DNA of 64,000 bases from Clostridiales bacterium Firm_16 (lineage in GTDB: Bacteria; Bacillota; Clostridia; Saccharofermentanales; Saccharofermentanaceae): positions 62,001 to 126,000 of the forward strand of contig LVAV01000002.1 of NCBI GenBank assembly GCA_001604185.1, in the 5' to 3' direction. The translations under genes were made by a program, and so were the position numbers. Below, in pieces: positions 6,972 to 15,700 of this stretch. The notes beneath the pieces are model-generated. The model made no database searches and was not told where the DNA came from. It worked only from the letters and a program-made list of their open reading frames with translations. Numbering within the stretch: the first letter of the stretch is position 1; each line of letters starts with the position of its first letter.

Positions 6972-9362
6972 ATGAAACTGTCGGCCAGGCGCATACTGTC
7001 TATATTGCTTACCGCATCAGTGTTTCTATCCATCACTTCCTGTAAGAGAGATGTGACTAAACCTGCACCGGTCCAGAAGACGGTCAGTGAGGATACTCCC
7101 TATTATTCCGTGAAGGAAACCAATTTGTCATTGGACTATGCGATGGAAGGCGATTTCTATACCTTTACGTCCGATTCCCACGAGATCATCGGAGATTGTG
7201 TGCTGGTTTCCTATACGATGACGCATTACCCGACGGAGGAAGAGTTCGCTGTTTATCAAGAGTATGCCGATCAAGGCCTCTGGGACGAACTCTATGAACT
7301 CCAGAAAGGTGGAAATAAGTCGGTCTTATTGATCTTCGACATGGAAGGCAGACAGCTTGGAAAGATTCCGCTGGGAGAGAATCTTTCAGTCAAGCGTTCT
7401 TTCGCCATCGATAAAGATCAATTCCTGGCCGTAGTCGAGAATTCCAGCATTTCCAGTGTGGAGAAGTATAAATTCCTGAAATTCAACAAAGAAGGAAATA
7501 TCCTTGAAGCGTCCTTTCTACAGAGCGATGACAATCCGATCTGGAGTTGTGATTTCGAAATGAATGAAGAAGGAAATCTGATTACGGTCAATTACGATGC
7601 CATCTATTGTTTTAACCAGAAGGGAGAGATCGTCTGGAAAACAAAGTTGACTCTGGGCCAGAATATGGGCTATGTCAGCCGGTGCTACAACGATAATGGA
7701 AACTGGTATATCAGCGGTTCTGTATACGGTGATGATTACATGGATGAGTCCAAGTTTATCCAGAAATTTGATGATAAGAACGGATCTTTGAGCAATCAGA
7801 AGATCCCCATCAGCCAGGCTTTGTCTTCGAATATCTTTACAAGAGGCAACCATTGCTATTTCGAGAAAGACAACGGCATCTATTCTGCTGACCTGATGAC
7901 CTGCAAGGAAGAAGAAGTGCTGGATTGGTATTGGGGCGATTATAGCAAGGCAAAATTGGAAGTATCCAGTTTTGTTACGACCGCTTCGGGAGGTTTCCGG
8001 TTCCTGAAGTCCGACTATGATCTGGAAGGAAAAACATGGGACGGGAGTACCCGAATCGTCCAGAATATGAGTGTGGTCGAATACAAGAAGGAAGAGAAGA
8101 ATCCTTATGCAGGGAAACCCCTGATCACTTTGGGTGTAAATGAGTATTCAACGGATCAATTACACGAATATATAAGCAGGTACAATACGAAGGAGAACAG
8201 CCCGGCCCGTATTCAGATCAAGGACTACCGGTCTTTCACGGAAGAAGATTTCATCCTGTCTAAGAGTTATAAAGTTGCGGATAAGATCTATCAGGAGATA
8301 GCATCCGGAGACGGTCCGGATATCCTGGTGAATTTCTCGGGATACAGCCAGTTCAACACAGAGAATGTGCTTGTAGACATGAATACATATATCGGCGGGC
8401 AGCAAGGTCTGAACCGTGAAGAATACTTCGACAATGTATTCCGCGCTTTCGAGACGAAAGGAAAACTTTTCCAGATTCCGGTATGCGTGGAAATAACGGG
8501 TTTCCTGGCGAACCGAGATCTGATCGGAGAAAGAACCGGTTGGACTTTCACGGAGTTCGAGCAGGTCGTCAGTCAGATTCCGAAGAATGTTACGGTCCTT
8601 TACGATATCGAGCATATGAAGCTTCTTTCCATGCTTCTGTCGAACTCTATGAACACGTTTGTAGACTATGAGAAGAAAGAAGTCTACTTTGACAGCGATG
8701 AATTCAAGCAGATCCTTACCATGGCGAAGACTTACGGACACAGTGACCCCGAATCGAATATCGAAGGTACGAATGACTTAGGTTCGGATAACGAATATGC
8801 GTACGATCAGCTGGATGAAGGTCAGGTTGCCATCGTAGAGGCATATCTCTATGATGTGAGTACTTTCGCACAGAATACAGGTCTTTGTAACGGAAAAGCG
8901 ATCTATGTAGGCTATCCTTCTCCGGACGGAACGGGAATGTCAGCCCGTCCGATATTGACACTGGCCATCTCTGCCGGATCTTCCTGCAAGGATCAGGACT
9001 GGGACTTTATCCGCTATCTTTTCGATGAAGCGGAGCAGGAAAAACACGCTGAGAATGAATACAGTATCCCGATGAACAGAAAGGCGCTGGATTCCAGATG
9101 CAAGAGTGTCATGGATATGAGAAACAATCTCCTGAAGGAAAACCCGGAGATGAGAGAAGAATTGAAACCGATCACCCCGGATGATATAGAAGGATTGAAG
9201 GGTGTAGTCGAGAACATCAGCACGATCGATACGGTCGACATGGATCTTTATCTCGTGATCGTAGAAGAATCATCGAGATATTTCAGAGAAGGGGCCGACA
9301 TCGAAGAAGTCTGCACGAAGATACAGGACCGTACGTCTGAAATTATCCGCAACAGAAAGTAA
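6972..9362 (+). CDS. large lipoprotein with propeller-like and solute-binding-like regions
   Basis: A signal peptide ends in the lipobox LSITSC, so the protein is predicted to be a membrane-anchored lipoprotein. Start ATG 6972 follows GGAGGAGAGG. Residues about 60-370 are a series of beta-rich stretches of the kind 'FDMEGRQLG...FNKEGNIL...FNQKGEIV', suggesting a beta-propeller. From about residue 385 the sequence resembles family 1 extracellular solute-binding proteins (DQLHEYISRYNTK, GDGPDILVNFSG, LVDMNTYI, and GQVAIVEAYLYD later). No permease or ATPase gene is adjacent, so it is probably an orphan receptor. The same two-part layout recurs as the C-terminal sensor of the BlaR1-like protein at 20116-23226. 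Confidence 0.72.
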   Translation: MKLSARRILSILLTASVFLSITSCKRDVTKPAPVQKTVSEDTPYYSVKETNLSLDYAMEGDFYTFTSDSHEIIGDCVLVSYTMTHYPTEEEFAVYQEYADQGLWDELYELQKGGNKSVLLIFDMEGRQLGKIPLGENLSVKRSFAIDKDQFLAVVENSSISSVEKYKFLKFNKEGNILEASFLQSDDNPIWSCDFEMNEEGNLITVNYDAIYCFNQKGEIVWKTKLTLGQNMGYVSRCYNDNGNWYISGSVYGDDYMDESKFIQKFDDKNGSLSNQKIPISQALSSNIFTRGNHCYFEKDNGIYSADLMTCKEEEVLDWYWGDYSKAKLEVSSFVTTASGGFRFLKSDYDLEGKTWDGSTRIVQNMSVVEYKKEEKNPYAGKPLITLGVNEYSTDQLHEYISRYNTKENSPARIQIKDYRSFTEEDFILSKSYKVADKIYQEIASGDGPDILVNFSGYSQFNTENVLVDMNTYIGGQQGLNREEYFDNVFRAFETKGKLFQIPVCVEITGFLANRDLIGERTGWTFTEFEQVVSQIPKNVTVLYDIEHMKLLSMLLSNSMNTFVDYEKKEVYFDSDEFKQILTMAKTYGHSDPESNIEGTNDLGSDNEYAYDQLDEGQVAIVEAYLYDVSTFAQNTGLCNGKAIYVGYPSPDGTGMSARPILTLAISAGSSCKDQDWDFIRYLFDEAEQEKHAENEYSIPMNRKALDSRCKSVMDMRNNLLKENPEMREELKPITPDDIEGLKGVVENISTIDTVDMDLYLVIVEESSRYFREGADIEEVCTKIQDRTSEIIRNRK

Positions 9363-9391
9363 AAACACCGTTCCGGTCAGGAACGGTGTTT
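9363..9391. terminator. bidirectional terminator between convergent genes
   Basis: A 12-bp perfect stem (9363-9374 with 9380-9391) and a 5-nt loop, A-rich on the left and T-rich on the right. It overlaps the 3' end of the minus-strand GGDEF gene. Confidence 0.8.
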
Positions 9392-11206
9392 CTTTGTTTT
9401 CTTCTCAATATACATGATCTTGTCTGCTTTACCCATACATTCCATCAGGGCACTCCATTCAGATACTTCACAGGTACCGATGCTGGCACTGAGCGTATAC
9501 TCGGCATTGCGCTCGGTATTGGCTTTCTTGATGGCGGCACGGAAGCTGCGGATGAACTGTCCGATCCTGGCCTGATCGTCGAGGATCAGCACGGCTTCGA
9601 ATTCATCACCGCCCATTCTGGCGGCAAATTCATCTCCACGCAGAGAATTCTGCAGACACTCGGCGATGCCTTTCAGGGCCTCATCGCCGGCGGCATGTCC
9701 GAGATTGTCGTTGATCGTCTTCAGACCATCCATATCTACGCTGGCTACAGCGATCGTGTACTTGTCGGTGGTTCCGTTCGTGAAGAACTCCGAGATCTTC
9801 TGCTCGAAACCACGACGGTTATAAAGACCGGTGAGGGCATCCTTGATATAAAGATCCATGATGTTGCTGACTTCGGAGAGCTTGCTGTAAAGACGAAGAC
9901 GGTTCAATGTCTGACCGAAAAGTACCATTACGAACTCCAGCTTCTCATCGATAAAGTACTTCGCATCCGGCTCCATCGTCAGGATCGTATAACCATACAC
10001 TTCGCTCTTATAGATGGTCGGCAGGAAGATACGCGTCTCAGGTATATCTTCGTCGAACTGTTTCGGAAGCAGATCCTCCTTCGGGAAAGAAATCGCGGAA
10101 GTCTCACACTTGTCATCAATGAAGTAACCGGTAAGCATGCGATCATTCTCACAATACTGACAGAGGAACGCCTTCTTGAAGATGCCGAATTCCTTGAGAT
10201 ACTGAAGTGTCTTCGACGAGCAGGCTTTACTGGACAGAACATCCTCATAGTTTGCACTCATGAGAACGAAAGTGCGGGTCTTGTCATAGTAGTTGGTCTG
10301 CAAAGCTTCCAGACGCTTATGCATGTCATCGTAGTCTTTCTCACTCATGACTTCCTTCGTACTCTCACGCAGGATAATGCGTCCGGGTACGGAAATGGTG
10401 ATGTCCACATCTTCGCCTGCGTAGATCTTCTCGAGATATTCCACGGCAGTAAATGCCAGTGTAGTCTCGGGAATATCCGAAGTGGTCAGGGAAGGAATGT
10501 GTACCGCTGATGCATCGATATTATCTACGCCGGTGATGTACGTATCCTTCGGGATGGAATAACCCCTCTTAGTCAGTTCATCCATCAGGGCGATGGCCAT
10601 ATAGTCGTTAGAACAGATGATCGCACGGGGCAGTGTACCGTCTTCTTTAATGAAGAAGTCTGCCGTCTCCGGGCCCTGATTGGTCCAGTAGTTGCCGTGG
10701 AAGATCATTTCTTCACGAACCGTATATCCTGCTTCTTTCATCGCATCTGCGAATCCGGCACTTCTCTCAAAGGAGTCCTTCAGGTCACTTCTTCCGGTGA
10801 CAAATCCGATGTCATCGCAGCCACATTTCTTGATCACATATTCTGTGATGTCGTGGAGGATCTGGCGGTTATCCGGAACGATACTGTAGAAACCCTGTTC
10901 TTCCGCACGAATACTGATTACCGGTGGAAGGTTTCTGGTAGAGATGAGCGTCTCCAGAAGGTTCTTATCCAGACCGGCATGGCTCAGAGTATCAGAGCAG
11001 ATAATGATACCATCGTAATCTTCCAGCGTAGGAAGAGAAAGGATACTTTTCAGGCCTTCCGCATGGAGAGGGCTCTCGCTGGGAACGGAACAGTTGCCGA
11101 AAACATCGAGCCGGTGGCCTTTCTCCAGAGAGCGTTTCTGTAGATTCATAATGATGGCGGATGAATAGTCACGATACATATCACCCACAAAAGCGCATAT
11201 CTTCAT
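9377..11206 (-). CDS. LacI-type sugar-receptor domain fused to GGDEF diguanylate cyclase
   Basis: The N-terminal 280 residues or so are a type 1 periplasmic-binding fold as in LacI regulators (Peripla_BP_3-like; DYDGIIICSDTL, RAIICSNDYMAIALMDEL, ITGVDNIDAS). A middle region of about 170 residues looks GAF-like, and the C-terminal 165 residues are a GGDEF domain (RMGGDEFEAV). There is no signal peptide or membrane segment, so it should sense a cytoplasmic ligand and make c-di-GMP in response. The site five residues ahead of GGDEF reads RGDE, close to but not the RxxD inhibitory motif. I chose ATG 11206, preceded by TGAGG at good spacing, over the GTG at 11221. Confidence 0.85.
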   Translation of the reverse strand: MKICAFVGDMYRDYSSAIIMNLQKRSLEKGHRLDVFGNCSVPSESPLHAEGLKSILSLPTLEDYDGIIICSDTLSHAGLDKNLLETLISTRNLPPVISIRAEEQGFYSIVPDNRQILHDITEYVIKKCGCDDIGFVTGRSDLKDSFERSAGFADAMKEAGYTVREEMIFHGNYWTNQGPETADFFIKEDGTLPRAIICSNDYMAIALMDELTKRGYSIPKDTYITGVDNIDASAVHIPSLTTSDIPETTLAFTAVEYLEKIYAGEDVDITISVPGRIILRESTKEVMSEKDYDDMHKRLEALQTNYYDKTRTFVLMSANYEDVLSSKACSSKTLQYLKEFGIFKKAFLCQYCENDRMLTGYFIDDKCETSAISFPKEDLLPKQFDEDIPETRIFLPTIYKSEVYGYTILTMEPDAKYFIDEKLEFVMVLFGQTLNRLRLYSKLSEVSNIMDLYIKDALTGLYNRRGFEQKISEFFTNGTTDKYTIAVASVDMDGLKTINDNLGHAAGDEALKGIAECLQNSLRGDEFAARMGGDEFEAVLILDDQARIGQFIRSFRAAIKKANTERNAEYTLSASIGTCEVSEWSALMECMGKADKIMYIEKKTKKHRS

Positions 11207-11391
11207 AAGCAAATACCTCACATACTTTGATTATACAGCGAAATTTAACATATTCTTGTCGGCAAATGTAAAAGAATTGTATAGAGTCGATAGACAAAGT
11301 GTTTTCACTTGCTGTGTCCTTGACTTGCACAACAACACAAAAGGTTTATACTGGAATCGCCGAAAACAATAGAAAGGACAGGAAGATCAAC

Positions 11392-12060
11392 GTGCGTTTT
11401 CGTCGCCTGACCAAGGAAGAGATCGATCAGAAGAATGAGCCGCCGAGGCTGACATTACTGGAAGAGATCGGTAATGCCGTTACCCACGGAATCGGTGCCG
11501 GACTTTCTATTGCCGGATTTATCCTTATGCTTCTGAAATCCGATACCGGACTGAAAGTTATGGCTTCCTGTTTTTACGGAATTTGCCTGATCCTTCTTTT
11601 CTCCATGAGCTGTCTTTACCATGCCTGGAAGAGCGGCCTGTTCGTCAAGAAACTCTGGCGGCGTTTCGACTATTCCTCGATCTATCTTCTAATCGGAGGC
11701 ACCTTTGCGCCCCTATGTCTGGTCTATTGGGGAGACACCAAGGGTATTGTCATGTTCTGTATCCAGTGGGGACTGATCCTGCTGGGAATTACATTTATCG
11801 GCATATTCGGTCCTGCCCGGCTGATGCCGGTACATATGGCGTTATATTTCATCATCGGCTGGAGCGGACTTCTCTTCGTGCCCGACATGTTCAAGCACGA
11901 TCTGTGGCTGTTCATCACGATCCTGGGCGGCGGGCTCCTTTATACTTTCGGCATGATCCCCTTCGTGAAGGACCAGAAAGGTGACCACTTTATCTGGCAT
12001 ATCTTCGTTCTTCTCGGCGCAGCGGCCCACTGGTTCGGCATCTATCTGTTCGTATACTGA
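11392..12060 (+). CDS. hemolysin III family membrane protein
   Basis: About 222 residues with seven hydrophobic segments. Family marks are GNAVTHGIGAG near the N-terminus, SCLYHAW, FDYSSIYLLIGGTFAP, and a C-terminal H-x-x-W-H pattern (DHFIWHIFVLLGAAAHW). This is the HlyIII/YqfA branch of the PAQR superfamily, whose bacterial role is unclear; the name does not prove haemolytic activity. The likely start is GTG 11392, 12 nt after AGGACAGGAAG; the reading frame is open further upstream but that part does not look like this family. An IS30 element follows about 120 bp downstream. Confidence 0.82.
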   Translation: MRFRRLTKEEIDQKNEPPRLTLLEEIGNAVTHGIGAGLSIAGFILMLLKSDTGLKVMASCFYGICLILLFSMSCLYHAWKSGLFVKKLWRRFDYSSIYLLIGGTFAPLCLVYWGDTKGIVMFCIQWGLILLGITFIGIFGPARLMPVHMALYFIIGWSGLLFVPDMFKHDLWLFITILGGGLLYTFGMIPFVKDQKGDHFIWHIFVLLGAAAHWFGIYLFVY

Positions 12061-12181
12061 TCCGCTCCCCCGGTTTGAAGACCCGTTTATGGGACACCTG
12101 TTTTGATATCCTCTAGAAAAGAACTTGACCTAGAGTGAAAAACTAACACTGAACTTTGACAACAGAATAAAGCAGAAAAAG

Positions 12182-12192
12182 TCTAGTTTACT
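12182..12192 (+). repeat. left terminal inverted repeat of the IS30 element
   Basis: TCTAGTTTACT, the exact reverse complement of 13617-13627. Confidence 0.65.
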
Positions 12193-12303
12193 CTTGCAAT
12201 GAGAGAAGGAGTATCAGCCCAACTGAGGCTGGACTGGTACTCGGCGCTGAAGCGATATATAGTTTGTGGTGGACGTTGCCATCTGCTGAAAGGAGCGGAT
12301 AAG

Positions 12304-13617
12304 ATGTTTTACTATGAACAGGGTCAATTGGACATGTCCGACAGGATAGCCATAGAGACCGGAATTTGCAGAGGTGAGTCATTCAAGAAAATTGCAAGAA
12401 GAATCCACAGGCATCCAACTACAGTGTCTCACGAGGTGAAAACAAACCGAACGTTAATCAAGGGGCATTACTTCCTTGGCAAGGATTGTAAATTTGTGAG
12501 GAATTGCGCAGTGAAGGGTTTGTGTGACAGCGAGTGTACCTATCGTTGTTGCAGTTGCAAGACATACGATTGCAGGGAACTTTGTAGCAGGTATGCGTCA
12601 ACAGCGTGCCACAAGTTTGAGAAAGCACCATATGTATGCAATACGTGTCCGAATAAGAAGTTGTGTCATAAGACGAAGTATATATACAGTGCTAAGTTTG
12701 CTGATGCAGCAGTAAGTAGACGGCGTTCTGAAAGCAGGATGGGAATCCGGATAAGGGACGAACAGTTCCGAGAGATGGATGAACTGATTACTAAGTATGT
12801 GAAGAAGGGACAGCCACTTTCTCACATCTATGCTGAACATGAACACGAATTGCCGGTTTGCCTTCGGAGTATCTACAATTATATAGATGCCGGAGAGATG
12901 ACGATAAAGAATGTCGATTTGCGTCGGAAAGTTGCTTATCGGAGAAGACGGAAAAAGGAAAGACAGAAGCGACTGAACCAGGCATACCGAGAGGGAAGGA
13001 CGTATGAGGACTTCCAGAGAGAAGCCAAGCATAGTCTTACATACGAGTACGAATCGGTCGAGATGGATACCGTAAAAGGTACAAGAGAATCAGGGAAAAG
13101 ACTTCTCACGATGATTCTTCGGAAGAATTCGGTGATGCTCCTGTTTCTGATGCCGGACGGAACGGCAGATTCGGTAAAGACCGTATTTGATTTTCTTGAG
13201 TTTGGCCTGGGTCTGGAAAGATTCCACAGACTGTTTCCCGTGATCCTGACGGATAACGGAGCCGAATTCAAACGGCCGATCGAACTGGAGTACAACGCGG
13301 ATCTCGTTCCTCGAACCAGTATCTATTACTGTGATCCGATGGCGTCGTGGCAGAAGCCGCATATCGAGAAAAATCACGAGTTTATCCGATATGTTATACC
13401 AAGAGGGCGAAGCCTGAATCCGTATACTGACGAGGACATTACGCTGCTGATGAATCACATCAACAGTACGAAACGTCCGGGACTTGGAAATAAAGCTCCG
13501 TATGAACTGATTTCCGATGACGATGAAGACATGCACGAACTGATGAGTTTGTTAGAAATGGACCTCATCCCAGCGGATGAAGTCCATCTGAAACCCAGCT
13601 TGTTTAAGCTGAAATAA
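12304..13617 (+). CDS. IS30-family transposase
   Basis: DDE transposase. The N-terminal HTH reads RIAIETGICRGESFKKIARRIHRHPTTVSHEV, as usual in IS30. The catalytic triad is the D in EMDTVKGTR, the D in LTDNGAEF and the E in HIEKNHEFIR. Between the HTH and the core lies a Cys-rich segment of roughly 70 residues containing some 14 cysteines, as in many IS30 transposases of Firmicutes, which may bind zinc. The length of 437 residues is normal and the frame is intact, so the element may be active. ATG 12304 is preceded by AAAGGAG; an upstream in-frame extension lacks family similarity. Confidence 0.92.
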   Translation: MFYYEQGQLDMSDRIAIETGICRGESFKKIARRIHRHPTTVSHEVKTNRTLIKGHYFLGKDCKFVRNCAVKGLCDSECTYRCCSCKTYDCRELCSRYASTACHKFEKAPYVCNTCPNKKLCHKTKYIYSAKFADAAVSRRRSESRMGIRIRDEQFREMDELITKYVKKGQPLSHIYAEHEHELPVCLRSIYNYIDAGEMTIKNVDLRRKVAYRRRRKKERQKRLNQAYREGRTYEDFQREAKHSLTYEYESVEMDTVKGTRESGKRLLTMILRKNSVMLLFLMPDGTADSVKTVFDFLEFGLGLERFHRLFPVILTDNGAEFKRPIELEYNADLVPRTSIYYCDPMASWQKPHIEKNHEFIRYVIPRGRSLNPYTDEDITLLMNHINSTKRPGLGNKAPYELISDDDEDMHELMSLLEMDLIPADEVHLKPSLFKLK

Positions 13618-13627
13618 GTAAACTAGA
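13617..13627 (-). repeat. right terminal inverted repeat of the IS30 element
   Basis: AGTAAACTAGA, complementary to the left end; it begins inside the transposase stop codon. Confidence 0.65.
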
Positions 13628-13960
13628 TTCTATTGCAGATGGTGACCGACACAACCGTATAAAACTATAAAAGGCGGGTCGCGTTTACTTTTGCACAACG
13701 GTTTGCGAGACGCTTGTTTGCTATGCCATAAAATACCAGCAACAACAGAATTTAATTGGATTATAGCACGTTTCAGGTCGAAAACATATCAAAATTCGGC
13801 TCGAGAAAGCCTCAAAAACGCTTCTGTGTTATTCTGTGAGATCTTAGTCTAAAGTAAGTATTTCATTCAAGGGAAAAGAACTTGATTTTCCAAGGCTTTT
13901 CGGCATCTCTGCCGATGATTCGTTTTGTGAAGGATCCCTTGGGAAGCAGAAGGAGGATAT
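13628..13960. other. gene-free stretch between the IS and rmuC
   Basis: No open frame with a ribosome site is visible. It holds the IS-like fragment near 13684 and an AT-rich stretch. The rmuC Shine-Dalgarno AGAAGGAGG lies at its right end. Confidence 0.5.
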
Positions 13961-15358
13961 ATGGACATTGCCATTCTTGTTCTTTCAATCATCGTTTTTA
14001 TTCTGATGCTGGTACTCGGTTTTCTGCTGGTACGCACATATGCCTCTGTGCATGTTCTGGCAGAGAAGGAGAAGACGTCTGAGGATCCGGCCAAGATGCA
14101 GGATGCATTGTGCAGAGCTACGGACCAGCGCATTACGAATATGGAAGAATCTCTCAATAAGATGATCGAGCAGCGGATCACCTCCATGGAGACGAATCTT
14201 ACGCGTGTGGAGAACGAACAGCAGACGACTACCCGCAACCACAATGAGCAGCTGAACACCATGAATAACCGGCTCTATACCCAGAAATTCGATGCCATGA
14301 GCAACAGCATCATTGCCGTGCTGAAGACGGATAAAGAAGGAAATACCGCCCTTCTGGAAGGTAACAACAAGATCCTGAGTACCGGACTGGATACTTTGAA
14401 CAAGTCCATGGAGACGCGTCTTACCAAGCTTACAGAGACACTCTCCGCGGATTTCACCAAGATGCGGACAGAGAATAACCAGCAGATCGAGAAGATCCGT
14501 GAGACAGTCAATGAGAAACTGGACAAGACGTTGAATGAGCAGTTCGAGAAGAGTTTCAAGGGTGTCCTGACCCAGATGACGGAACTACAGAAGACCATGG
14601 GTGAGCTGAAGGGTATTTCCAACCAGGTGGGAAGTCTGGAGAAGACGCTGAATGGCGTCAAGACCCGTGGAATCATGGGCGAAGTGCAGCTCAAGCAGAT
14701 CATCGCCGATGTACTGACGCCTCAGCAGTATGATGTCGAAGTGCCTACCAAGCCCGGTTCCACAGAGCATGTTGAGATCGCCATCAAGATGCCGACTCGG
14801 GACGGGAATGGCTTTCTTTACCTTCCCATCGACTCGAAATGTCATCTGGATCGCTATGAAACACTGTTACAAGCGTACGATTCCGGGGACAAGGAGGCGA
14901 TCCAGCGGGCGAAGAAGGAATTCAGTGCAGCGATACGAGAAGATGCCCGTGCCATCGCGGAGAAGTACATCAGCGTGCCGGATACGACACCGTACGCGAT
15001 CCTCTTCGTACCCTTCGAGGGCATGTATTCCGAGATCGTGAACCTGAATCTTCTTACGGAACTTAACCAGATGCATGTTACCGTAGCCGGTCCCTACACG
15101 CTCATGGCGATCCTCAGCACAGTCACCAACTACTTCCAGGCCCTGGCCATCGAGAAGAAGTCTCATGAGATCGAGAGGACTCTGAGTGCAGTCAAGAAGG
15201 AATTCAGTAAGTACGAAGAATCCCTGGAGAAAGTACGAAAGAGCCTGGAGACGGCTACGAACAACCTGGATACACTTCGGACTACTCGTACAAATGCGAT
15301 GAACCGTGCATTGCGGAGCATAACAGAATACGAGGATGAACAGGGATTGTTAGAATAG
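13961..15358 (+). CDS. rmuC: RmuC family DNA recombination protein
   Basis: 465 residues: an N-terminal membrane helix (about 2-28), a long coiled coil (about 35-235) with many Lys/Glu heptads, and a C-terminal RmuC nuclease-like core (about 240-400). Core marks include GIMGEVQLKQIIADVLTP, LPIDSKCHLDRYE, YAILFVPFEGMYSEI and VAGPYTLMAIL. RmuC in E. coli limits inversions between short repeats; the family fold is related to PD-(D/E)xK nucleases. Shine-Dalgarno AGAAGGAGG lies 7 nt before the ATG. It stands alone, followed by the tRNA-Ser gene. Confidence 0.92.
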   Translation: MDIAILVLSIIVFILMLVLGFLLVRTYASVHVLAEKEKTSEDPAKMQDALCRATDQRITNMEESLNKMIEQRITSMETNLTRVENEQQTTTRNHNEQLNTMNNRLYTQKFDAMSNSIIAVLKTDKEGNTALLEGNNKILSTGLDTLNKSMETRLTKLTETLSADFTKMRTENNQQIEKIRETVNEKLDKTLNEQFEKSFKGVLTQMTELQKTMGELKGISNQVGSLEKTLNGVKTRGIMGEVQLKQIIADVLTPQQYDVEVPTKPGSTEHVEIAIKMPTRDGNGFLYLPIDSKCHLDRYETLLQAYDSGDKEAIQRAKKEFSAAIREDARAIAEKYISVPDTTPYAILFVPFEGMYSEIVNLNLLTELNQMHVTVAGPYTLMAILSTVTNYFQALAIEKKSHEIERTLSAVKKEFSKYEESLEKVRKSLETATNNLDTLRTTRTNAMNRALRSITEYEDEQGLLE

Positions 15359-15496
15359 CGGAAAACCTTGTAAAAACAGGATTTGCAGGAGAAGAAGGGG
15401 TACAAAGCAAGAAAAAGAGAAATAAATATGGAAATGTTTTGTTTTCTGTGTTAGAATATCACTTGTCGCTTCAATAGAAGCATATGACTTCGGCAT

Positions 15497-15589
15497 GGAG
15501 AAGTACCCAAGAGGCCGAAGGGGAGGCTTTGCTAAAGCTTTAGGTGGGTTTGCGCCCGCGCGAGGGTTCGACTCCCTCCTTCTCCGCCA
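15497..15589 (+). tRNA. tRNA-Ser(GCU)
   Basis: A 93-nt class II tRNA with encoded CCA. Acceptor GGAGAAG pairs with CTTCTCC, the anticodon loop is TTGCTAA (anticodon GCT) on an AGGCT/AGCTT stem, the long variable arm is GC-rich, and the T loop is TTCGACT. The discriminator is G15586 with CCA at 15587-15589. Its 3' end is also the left attachment site of the integrated element. Confidence 0.95.
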
Positions 15590-15592
15590 AAA
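15567..15592 (+). repeat. attL core (tRNA-Ser 3' end)
   Basis: 26 bp, starting TTCGACTCCC and ending CCGCCAAAA, identical to 24873-24898. It runs from the T loop of the tRNA to 3 nt past the CCA, so integration rebuilds an intact tRNA. Confidence 0.88.
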
Positions 15593-15595
15593 GAC

Positions 15596-15635
15596 AAATC
15601 CTGAAAGCCCTGAAATCACGGCTTTTGGGATTTTT
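15596..15635 (+). terminator. terminator just inside the left end of the element
   Basis: Stem AAATCC-TG-AAAGCC with GGCTTT-TG-GGATTT, a 10-nt loop, then a T-run. It lies inside the element directly after attL, so the element appears to bring a replacement terminator for the interrupted tRNA transcript. Confidence 0.7.
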
Positions 15636-15656
15636 CTTTTCTTCTCAAACACCTGA

Positions 15657-15677
15657 ATGACGACGATTTTGACGACA
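15657..15677 (+). repeat. possible integrase arm-type site, left
   Basis: Two TGACGAC motifs 9 bp apart, within a 21-bp block that matches 24737-24757 at all but two central positions. It lies about 65 bp inside attL. Short direct repeats flanking the core are typical arm-binding sites for lambda-type integrases. Confidence 0.55.
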
Positions 15678-15700
15678 TTCACGATGTTTTTCAATGTTCT

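Larger units (their letters stand above)
12182..13627 (+). mobile_element. IS30-family insertion sequence
   Basis: About 1.45 kb, bounded by an 11-bp perfect terminal inverted repeat TCTAGTTTACT. The right copy overlaps the transposase stop codon. No target duplication is evident from the bases next to the repeats, so the exact ends are uncertain. A related motif (GTTTACTTTTGCA) lies at 13684 outside the right end and may be the remnant of another copy. Confidence 0.75.

Noticed and set aside
13683-13700. True right end of the IS30 element
   Set aside because: The GTTTACTTTTGCA motif is in direct rather than inverted orientation relative to the left end; the 13617-13627 repeat fits better.
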